Assembly: GCA_027063545.1 (NCBI GenBank)
Contig: JAMORN010000198.1
Location: 1 to 5,001 of the forward strand
Source of the DNA: a bacterium
GTDB taxonomy: Bacteria; JAMORN01
Length of the DNA stretch: 5,001 nt
Reading direction: 5' to 3'
The notes under the pieces are model-generated. The model did no database searches. It was not told where the DNA came from and was given only the letters and a program-made list of their open reading frames with translations. Position numbers and translations under genes: made by a program. Positions 1 through 5,001 of this stretch are shown piece by piece. Numbering within the stretch: the stretch's first letter is position 1; each line of letters begins with the position of its first letter.

Positions 1-6
1 AGTTTT

Positions 7-14
7 AAAAGGAG
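7..14 (+). promoter_or_regulatory. Ribosome binding site of lgt, deciding between two adjacent ATGs
   Basis: The sequence AAAAGGAG matches the anti-Shine-Dalgarno end of 16S rRNA. Two in-frame ATG codons follow back to back at 17 and 20. The gap from GGAG is 2 bases to the first and 5 bases to the second. A 2-base spacer is unusually short, so the ATG at 20 is favoured. A TAA at 6-8 in another frame could be the stop of an upstream gene, but too little of it is visible to call. Confidence 0.75.
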
Positions 15-19
15 TAATG

Positions 20-871
20 ATGAACAACTTCTTAGAATTTTATCAACATATACCGGAGAAACTCTCTCCAATTCTACTTGATTTAGGTTTTATTCAGATA
101 CGCTATTATGGACTTATGTATATAGTTGCCTTTCTAATAACTTTATATCTTGTAAAAAAACAAATAAAAGATAAAAAACTTGATTATATAAAAATAGAAG
201 ATATAGATGATATATTTTTTATATCATTTTTATTTGCTATAATAGGAGGAAGATTTGGATATGTTCTTTTTTACAACTTAGGTTACTATATTCAACATCC
301 TATAGAAATAATCTCTCCTTTTTCTATATATAACGGACATATTAAATTTCATGGAATTGCGGGGATGTCTTACCATGGGGGACTTTTAGGCGTTATTTTA
401 GGATTATATTATTCTGCAAGAAAAAAGAAAATAAATTTCTGGAAAATAACAGATCTAATAGCTCCAAGTTTTCCTTTAGGTTATACTTTTGGAAGAATAG
501 CTAATTTTATAAATAATGAGTTATATGGAAGAGTAACTACTTCTCCTATAGGGATGTATTTTAAAACGGATCCTACTCATTCATTAAGACATCCTTCACA
601 ACTTTATGAAGCATTTTTTGAAGGAATTGTATTATTTGTTATTCTATGGAAGCTTAAAGACAAAAAACTTCCTGTTGGGTTTTTATCTGGGGCTTATGTA
701 TTTGGATACGGACTTTTTAGATTTTTTATTGAATTTTTTAGAGAACCTGACCCTCAAGTTGGATTTATATTAAAATACTTTACAATGGGACAAATTTTAT
801 GTAGTGTGATGATGATATCTGGAATTATTATTATGTATCTTTCAAAAAAACAATTTTTTAATAAAACTTAA
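20..871 (+). CDS. lgt: Prolipoprotein diacylglyceryl transferase (Lgt)
   Basis: Lgt is an inner-membrane enzyme that moves a diacylglyceryl group from phosphatidylglycerol to the lipobox cysteine of prelipoproteins. This is the first step of lipoprotein maturation, before signal peptidase II. Numbered from the ATG at 20 (283 aa, a usual length), the family residues are present. Y30 lies in the IRYYGLMY stretch. H119 lies in HGGLLG. R159, N162 and E167 lie in the Lgt signature GRIANFINNELYGR. The HPSQLYEA block starts at H191, and R234 and E238 lie in RFFIEFFREPD. These match E. coli Y26, H103, R143, N146, E151, R239 and E243. Hydrophobic stretches near 31-45, 65-88, 115-132, 200-211, 221-238 and 255-275 fit a multi-spanning membrane protein. 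The reading frame is open to the left edge, but the ribosome binding site supports a start at 20 (or 17). The gene is intact, with a TAA stop. Confidence 0.96.
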   Translation: MNNFLEFYQHIPEKLSPILLDLGFIQIRYYGLMYIVAFLITLYLVKKQIKDKKLDYIKIEDIDDIFFISFLFAIIGGRFGYVLFYNLGYYIQHPIEIISPFSIYNGHIKFHGIAGMSYHGGLLGVILGLYYSARKKKINFWKITDLIAPSFPLGYTFGRIANFINNELYGRVTTSPIGMYFKTDPTHSLRHPSQLYEAFFEGIVLFVILWKLKDKKLPVGFLSGAYVFGYGLFRFFIEFFREPDPQVGFILKYFTMGQILCSVMMISGIIIMYLSKKQFFNKT

Positions 872-877
872 TCTAAA

Positions 878-919
878 TTGATTATTTCAATAGAATTAGT
901 TATTTTAAAATAATATAAA
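878..919 (+). promoter_or_regulatory. Possible weak sigma70-type promoter region for aspS
   Basis: The 85-base lgt-aspS gap is almost pure AT. TTGATT at 878-883 with TATTTT at 901-906 gives a 17-base spacer, but each box matches the consensus at only four of six positions. TAAAAT (906-911) and TATAAA (914-919) are better -10 boxes (five of six) but lack a good -35 box at the right distance. In DNA this AT-rich such matches arise often by chance. The gap is long enough to hold a promoter, but read-through from lgt is equally possible. Confidence 0.25.
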
Positions 920-944
920 CAGGTAAGTTAAAACAATAAAAAAG

Positions 945-951
945 AAAGGAG
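945..951 (+). promoter_or_regulatory. Ribosome binding site of aspS
   Basis: A strong AAAGGAG lies 5 bases before the ATG at 957. It fixes the aspS start, which agrees with the N-terminal Arg-Thr-His and Cys-Gly-Glu-Leu residues expected at the beginning of bacterial AspRS. Confidence 0.85.
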
Positions 952-956
952 TAAAA

Positions 957-2738
957 ATGGGAGTTTTTTCTACTAGTTTAAGGACACATACATGTGGAGA
1001 GTTAAGAGCAAAAAATGAAGGTGAAAGAGTAACATTAACAGGTTGGGTACATTCTCATAGAGATCATGGGGGGGTAATTTTTATAGATTTAAGAGATAGG
1101 TTTGGTATTACTCAAATAGTTTTTGAACCTGCACATAATCAAGAGCTTCATAAAGAAGCAGAAAAAATAAGAAGAGAATGGGTTATACAAGTTGAAGGTG
1201 TTGTAAGAAAAAGAACTCCTGGGATGGAAAATCCTAAAATCCCAACCGGAGAAATAGAAATATTAGCTGATAAATTGACAATATTAAATAAAAGTAAAAC
1301 TCCTCCTTTTGAAATAGAAGATAGAGAAAAATTAACAGAGGAAACTAGATTTAGATATAGATATTTAGACTTAAGAAGACCTTCTATGTTCAAGAAGCTT
1401 TATTTTCGCCATAAAGCTGCTCAAGTTGTTAGAAACTTTCTTTCAGAAAATGGATTTGTCGAAGTTGAAACTCCTATGCTTGTAAAATCAACACCTGAAG
1501 GTGCAAGAGACTTTATTGTACCATCAAGACTTCATCCAGGAAAATTTTACGCGTTACCTCAATCACCTCAATTATACAAACAAATATTAATGGTTGCTGG
1601 TATTGATAGATACTTCCAGCTTGCCAGATGTTTAAGAGATGAAGACTTAAGGGCTGATAGACAACCTGAACATACTCAAATAGATTTTGAAATGAGTTAT
1701 GTAGAGGAAAAAGACATACATAATTTAGTAGAAAATTTAATGAAAAAACTTTTTAAAGAACTACTAGGTATAGATCTTGAAACACCTTTCCCTAGACTTA
1801 CGTATAAAGATGCTATGTTATACTATGGATCTGATAAACCTGACTTAAGATTTGATTTAAAAATTGTTGATGTAACAGATATTGTTAAAGATAGTGAGTT
1901 TAGTGTTTTTAAATCTGTTGTAGAAAAAGGTGGTGTTGTTAGATGTATTGCTCCTAAAGGAGAATTTTCTAGAAAAGATCTTGATGATTATATCGCTTTT
2001 GCCCAAAAAAATGGTGCTAAAGGAATGGCTTGGATGCGATATACAGAAAAAGGCTTAGAATCAAATATAGTAAAATACTTTCCTGAAGAGATTCAACAAA
2101 AATTAATAGAGAGGGTAAAGCCAGAAGTTGGAAGTGTTTTAATGTTTATAGCTGATAAAGAAAAATTAACGGCTGAAGTAATAGGGAAACTAAGGCTTAA
2201 AGTAGCCGAGGATAAAGGATATATCCCTGATGATCCTAATTTGTTTAAATTTGTATGGATTGTAGACTTTCCATTATTTGAATGGGATGAAGAGAAAAGA
2301 AAATGGGAGCCAGCACATCACATGTTTACAATGCCTAAAAAGGAATTTATTGGTAAATTAAAAGATGACCCTGGTAGTGTTATTTGTTCCCAGTTTGATT
2401 TAGTTTTAAATGGAGTAGAATTAGGTTCTGGGTCTATCCGTATAAATGATCCTAAAATACAGGAAGAGGTAATGGAAGTTGTTGGATTCCCTAAAGAAGT
2501 GGCTTATGAAAGATTCGGATTCTTATTAAAAGCTTTTGAATATGGAGCTCCTCCTCATGGAGGTATGGGACTAGGATTTGATAGATTAGTTGCTTTAATG
2601 CAAGGAGAAAATGATATTAGAGAAGTTATTGCATTTCCTAAAACATCTTCTGGTGTTAGCTTGATTGATGATTCTCCTTCTGAAGTTACTACAGAGCAGC
2701 TAGAAGAGCTACATATAAAGATAGTGAAACCTAAATAG
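957..2738 (+). CDS. aspS: Aspartyl-tRNA synthetase, bacterial type, predicted non-discriminating (Asp/Asn)
   Basis: This class IIb synthetase charges tRNA with aspartate using ATP in the cytoplasm. Its 593 aa are typical for bacterial AspRS (E. coli has 590). Domains in order: an OB-fold anticodon-binding domain (about 9-112); the catalytic core starting with YRYLDLRRP (134-142); motif 1 around GFVEVETPML (166-175); QSPQLYKQ (202-209); motif 2 around RDEDLRADRQPE (227-238); a GAD insertion (about 303-420); the core's second half with motif 3 GLGFDR (538-543) and REVIAFPK (555-562). The conserved residues expected of an active enzyme are there. H37 and G89 in the anticodon-binding domain match H31 and G82 of the non-discriminating Pseudomonas aeruginosa enzyme. 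The discriminating E. coli enzyme has Leu30 and Lys81 there. I infer it may also aspartylate tRNA(Asn), which GatCAB would then amidate. The pilin-like gene starts 12 bases downstream. Confidence 0.97.
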   Translation: MGVFSTSLRTHTCGELRAKNEGERVTLTGWVHSHRDHGGVIFIDLRDRFGITQIVFEPAHNQELHKEAEKIRREWVIQVEGVVRKRTPGMENPKIPTGEIEILADKLTILNKSKTPPFEIEDREKLTEETRFRYRYLDLRRPSMFKKLYFRHKAAQVVRNFLSENGFVEVETPMLVKSTPEGARDFIVPSRLHPGKFYALPQSPQLYKQILMVAGIDRYFQLARCLRDEDLRADRQPEHTQIDFEMSYVEEKDIHNLVENLMKKLFKELLGIDLETPFPRLTYKDAMLYYGSDKPDLRFDLKIVDVTDIVKDSEFSVFKSVVEKGGVVRCIAPKGEFSRKDLDDYIAFAQKNGAKGMAWMRYTEKGLESNIVKYFPEEIQQKLIERVKPEVGSVLMFIADKEKLTAEVIGKLRLKVAEDKGYIPDDPNLFKFVWIVDFPLFEWDEEKRKWEPAHHMFTMPKKEFIGKLKDDPGSVICSQFDLVLNGVELGSGSIRINDPKIQEEVMEVVGFPKEVAYERFGFLLKAFEYGAPPHGGMGLGFDRLVALMQGENDIREVIAFPKTSSGVSLIDDSPSEVTTEQLEELHIKIVKPK

Positions 2739-2744
2739 TGAGGT
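2739..2744 (+). promoter_or_regulatory. Ribosome binding site of the pilin-like gene
   Basis: TGAGGT lies directly after the aspS stop codon and 6 bases before the ATG at 2751. It supports that start, which also gives a correct short prepilin leader. There is no room for a separate promoter in this gap, so translation is probably from an aspS read-through transcript. Confidence 0.65.
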
Positions 2745-2750
2745 ATTAAA

Positions 2751-3290
2751 ATGAAATTAAAAGGCTTTACCCTCATGGAACTTATGATTACCCTTGTTGT
2801 ATTATCAATACTTGCGACATTAGCTTTTATTAATTTTACTTCTTATTTAGCAAGTAAAAAGTTGGAAACTATGGCTTTTAGGATATATAAATATCTTAAC
2901 TATTATAAAATTGAAGCTTATAAAAAAGAAGCTTCTTATATTATTAAAATCTCAAGTAATGGACAATATATGGTGGTGTATGATGATAGAAACAAAAATA
3001 ATGTGGTAGAGACCGCTGATGACCCTGTTATTGATACATTTTTTGTTTATAAAACAGAAGATATAGGAGGTACAGGAGTATATCTAGAAGCCTCCTCTAA
3101 TTTGATTAATAATGGTATTGTTTTTAATGCTGATAACTTAGGTTTCCCTCCTGCAAATAGTGGATCTATGTATATAAAACATAAAAGACTTGGGGATACC
3201 AAATATTATAAGATTACAATTCCAGGAGGACTAAATAAAATAAACTTCTACAGATTTGATTCTCCAAGTGATAGTATTTTATTGAATTAA
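2751..3290 (+). CDS. Type IV pilin-like protein with prepilin N-terminus, GspH/FimT-like minor pseudopilin
   Basis: This is probably a minor pilin or pseudopilin, exported to the inner membrane, cut by prepilin peptidase and built into a type IV pilus or type II secretion pseudopilus. The N-terminus has the class III signal: a five-residue leader MKLKG, cleavage before F6, Glu at mature position +5 (E10), then a hydrophobic helix to about residue 33. The globular part (179 aa in total) resembles the GspH/FimT layout, with a D/N-rich segment DDRNKNN at 78-84, a GIVFNADNLGFPP block (122-134) and a late GGLNK (159-163). The assignment to GspH/FimT rests on this layout by eye; the prepilin signal is certain. 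FimT proteins of some gammaproteobacteria bind DNA during uptake through a C-terminal GRxR motif, which is not present in that form here. No other pilus gene is in view, so its system is unknown. It follows aspS by 12 bases, which suggests cotranscription. Confidence 0.85.
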   Translation: MKLKGFTLMELMITLVVLSILATLAFINFTSYLASKKLETMAFRIYKYLNYYKIEAYKKEASYIIKISSNGQYMVVYDDRNKNNVVETADDPVIDTFFVYKTEDIGGTGVYLEASSNLINNGIVFNADNLGFPPANSGSMYIKHKRLGDTKYYKITIPGGLNKINFYRFDSPSDSILLN

Positions 3291-3308
3291 AATTTATAAA
3301 AATTTATA

Positions 3309-3767
3309 TTATTTGTTATTTTTTATTATTTTTATTATTTCGTTATAAGATATACTAGGGTTTTTTATAATCTGTTTTCTTATTATAAGTAATTTTTTAA
3401 CTATATATTCTGGAATATAATGTTCTATATCACAAGCTATTTTTTCCGCAATATCTTCTTCTAGTAAGAAAAAATTGTAAAATATATCTTTTAATAATTT
3501 ATGTTTTAAATACAACTTCTTTGCTAATTTATTTCCTTTAGATGTTAATGTTACTTGTTTGTAAGGTTTATAATTTATCAATCCTAACTTTGATAAAGTT
3601 TGAAGAGCGTTATTAACAGAAGACATTTTTACATTCATCTTTTCAGAAATATCCTTTATTTTTACACCATCCGACTTATTTTCTTCTTGTATTATTTTGA
3701 TTGTTTCTAAATAATCTTCCATTGAAGAAGTATATTCCCTTTCTCTATTCATTTTTGATCTTGCCAT
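3309..3767 (-). CDS. DtxR/MntR-family metal-dependent transcriptional regulator, short form
   Basis: This is a cytoplasmic DNA-binding protein expected to repress metal-uptake or related genes when loaded with Fe(II) or Mn(II). Residues 13-75 form a winged helix: SMEDYLETI at the start, a recognition-helix region near 46-60 (VKMSSVNNALQTLSKLG) and a wing ending in LTSKG (74-78). Residues 80-120 are the dimerisation and metal-binding helices. Putative ligands by alignment with Bacillus subtilis MntR are D18, E21, H89, C112, E115 and H116. C112 replaces the MntR Glu99 and matches DtxR Cys102, giving CDIEH like DtxR CRWEH. D18 is MntR-like, where DtxR has Met10. At 152 aa it lacks the C-terminal SH3/FeoA-like domain of DtxR and IdeR. 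The start is set by AAAGGAG nine bases upstream and overlaps the glycosyltransferase gene by 23 bases. Its targets are not in the window. Confidence 0.9.
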   Translation of the reverse strand: MARSKMNREREYTSSMEDYLETIKIIQEENKSDGVKIKDISEKMNVKMSSVNNALQTLSKLGLINYKPYKQVTLTSKGNKLAKKLYLKHKLLKDIFYNFFLLEEDIAEKIACDIEHYIPEYIVKKLLIIRKQIIKNPSISYNEIIKIIKNNK

Positions 3768-5001
3768 TTTCTTTTTCTCCTTTATTATCCATTACAATGA
3801 TCCTATTTATTAAAGTATTTATACTCTGTATATATCCATCAATATATTCTTTATTAGCTAAACTATTTAAAGTTATTCTATGAGCCACTAAAAAATATTT
3901 TAAATCTTTATTAAAAATTTTATCTAAGTTCTTTTCAATACTATCAATCTCTATAAGCAAATCCCTTGTATCTTCCTTTCTTCTTATTTTTTCTTTTAAA
4001 ATAAAAAGTTTTTCTCGTAATTTAAATAATTCTTTCAGCTCATTTTTATATTGAAATAAATTTAAATCTATCTCGTTTATATTAAATTGAAGTAATTTAT
4101 TATAATCTTTTAGAATAAAAGCTTCATAAATCTTTTTTGTTAATGCGTTAGGTAATTTATTTTTAAGAGTATTTTTATAATTTAATGGCTTTACACGCCA
4201 ACTATATTCATCATCAAAAAAGGTATTAAAAACATAAGTGTTATATTCCTCTAATGTAGAAAAATCTTCATATACCAAGTCAACAATAAGTTCTGGTTCT
4301 ATTAGATGTAAATAACCTTTCTTTTCATCAAAACTTCCATAAAAAAATGGATCATCTTTAGATTTTAAAATAAAAGCATTTTCAACATATGGACCCGTTT
4401 CTAAAAAATTTGATGGACTAAATAGAGATATTATTTTCTTATTTAAAGCCGCTGCTATATGCATTATAAATGTATCACCGGTTATAACAACTTTGGCTAA
4501 AGAAACTAAGTCAATAATATCTCCTTTATTAGTTTTTCCAACCATAGAAATAATATTATAAGAATCTCCTTCTAAGTTTAAATATATCTCTTCCTCTATT
4601 CTTTTTTCATTTTCTGTAGCAGTAAAAACAATTTTCTCTATCTTTAATAAATCTATCAATTTAGCCCAATTATATGGTGGATACCTTTTACTCTCCCATG
4701 CAGCTGAAATATGCATTAATACGAAATTCTCTCCAACCTCTTTTTTTAATCTATCTCTGTTTTCTTTATTAATAGAGAGAAACATAGGGGTGAGATTATT
4801 TATATTATCATTATAAATCCTATTGTATATATCAATCACATGATAATTATTCAAACTTCTATCAAAAGGTATTGAGTAAAGATATTGAGTATTAATATCC
4901 TTTATCTTAAAAATTCCATCATAATCTAGGAATTTTCCCCTTATTTTTGAAGTTTCATAATTAGATGCTAAAATGGATATCACAGAACTTTCATTACCTT
5001 G
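3745..5001 (-). CDS. Glycosyltransferase family 9 (heptosyltransferase-like) protein, N-terminus outside the window
   Basis: The frame is open through the right edge (418 residues visible). A GTG at 4981-4983 could be read as a start, but the GT9 N-terminal Rossmann domain would then be missing, so the true start very probably lies beyond 5001. Numbered from the edge, the C-terminal GT-B half shows HISAAWESKRYPP (97-109), which fits the GT9 HPGAxxxxKRWP motif. GDTFIMHIAAAL (175-186) fits the nucleotide-sugar-binding DxGPMHLAAAL motif, and LFSPSNFLETGPY (193-205) follows. GT9 enzymes such as WaaC and WaaF add heptose to lipopolysaccharide inner core; others act on different surface glycans, so the sugar cannot be named. 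After about residue 246 comes a tail of about 170 residues rich in Lys, Glu, Leu and Ile, probably helical, with no recognised domain. The gene shares its last 23 bases with the DtxR-family gene and is likely cotranscribed with it. Confidence 0.87.
   Translation of the reverse strand, partial: QGNESSVISILASNYETSKIRGKFLDYDGIFKIKDINTQYLYSIPFDRSLNNYHVIDIYNRIYNDNINNLTPMFLSINKENRDRLKKEVGENFVLMHISAAWESKRYPPYNWAKLIDLLKIEKIVFTATENEKRIEEEIYLNLEGDSYNIISMVGKTNKGDIIDLVSLAKVVITGDTFIMHIAAALNKKIISLFSPSNFLETGPYVENAFILKSKDDPFFYGSFDEKKGYLHLIEPELIVDLVYEDFSTLEEYNTYVFNTFFDDEYSWRVKPLNYKNTLKNKLPNALTKKIYEAFILKDYNKLLQFNINEIDLNLFQYKNELKELFKLREKLFILKEKIRRKEDTRDLLIEIDSIEKNLDKIFNKDLKYFLVAHRITLNSLANKEYIDGYIQSINTLINRIIVMDNKGEKENGKIKNE
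3777..3783 (-). promoter_or_regulatory. Ribosome binding site of the DtxR-family gene, inside the glycosyltransferase gene
   Basis: Read on the minus strand this is AAAGGAG, 9 bases before the ATG at 3765-3767. It lies within the last codons of the glycosyltransferase gene. It favours this ATG over the internal one at 3750-3752, which would be 24 bases away. Ribosomes finishing the upstream gene would pass over it, consistent with translational coupling. Confidence 0.8.

Noticed and set aside
1148-1393. 81-codon open frame on the minus strand inside aspS
   Set aside because: It lies wholly within the well-conserved aspS gene, has no ribosome binding site evidence and no recognisable protein features.
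2549-2568. CCTCC-TCAT-GGAGG hairpin
   Set aside because: It falls in aspS codons for the conserved Pro-Pro-His-Gly-Gly stretch, so protein constraint explains it; no U tract follows.
2555-2776. 73-codon open frame on the minus strand over the end of aspS
   Set aside because: It is antisense to the conserved AspRS motif 3 region and to the start of the pilin-like gene; its sequence looks like a reflection of those genes.
3059-3096. Inverted repeat AGATATA/TATATCT with GGAGG and CCTCC nearby in the pilin-like gene
   Set aside because: It is short, has a 13-base loop, lies inside a coding region, and the purine-rich GGAGG is not followed by a plausible start; chance is the simplest explanation.
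3272-3292. ATTTTA...TAAAAT stem at the end of the pilin-like gene as a terminator
   Set aside because: The stem is only about six A-T pairs and too weak to act as an intrinsic terminator.
3701-3883. 60-codon hydrophobic open frame on the plus strand
   Set aside because: It is antisense to the overlap of two supported minus-strand genes. The hydrophobic content is expected from reading Lys/Glu-rich codons in reverse.
4981-4983. GTG as the start of the glycosyltransferase gene
   Set aside because: The frame stays open to the window edge, and a start here would remove the N-terminal Rossmann domain that GT9 enzymes need. No convincing ribosome binding site precedes it.

Overview
The window is strongly AT-rich (roughly 30% GC by eye) and holds five protein genes, packed tightly as in a bacterial chromosome. 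No RNA gene, mobile element or CRISPR array is visible. Several features suggest a diderm (Gram-negative-type) bacterium: a prolipoprotein diacylglyceryl transferase, a bacterial-type aspartyl-tRNA synthetase with a GAD insertion, a type IV pilin-like protein and a GT9 (heptosyltransferase-superfamily) glycosyltransferase. The low GC and the Lys/Glu/Ile-rich proteins would fit lineages such as low-GC Aquificota or Deferribacterota. That is only a guess, because no taxon-specific marker is present.

Left half, + strand: lgt (20-871), an 85-base gap with a possible weak promoter, aspS (957-2738), then a GspH/FimT-like minor pilin gene (2751-3290) starting 12 bases after the aspS stop. All three have a clear ribosome binding site. 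lgt may itself follow an upstream gene closely, because a TAA at 6-8 lies just before its ribosome binding site.

Right half, - strand: a GT9 glycosyltransferase gene that runs in from beyond the right edge (3745-5001, N-terminus missing), then a short DtxR/MntR-family metal-responsive regulator (3309-3767) whose start lies 23 bases inside the end of the glycosyltransferase gene. This pair converges on the pilin gene, with only 18 bases between the two stop codons and no GC-rich terminator hairpin.

Functionally this is mostly housekeeping: lipoprotein maturation, Asp-tRNA synthesis, a surface pilus or secretion component, envelope glycan synthesis and metal homeostasis. The points most worth a second look are: residues in AspRS that predict a non-discriminating enzyme making both Asp-tRNA(Asp) and Asp-tRNA(Asn); a metal site in the DtxR-family protein that mixes MntR and DtxR ligands; and a long, charged, probably helical C-terminal tail on the GT9 enzyme. 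I found no convincing evidence of a wholly new multi-gene system here.
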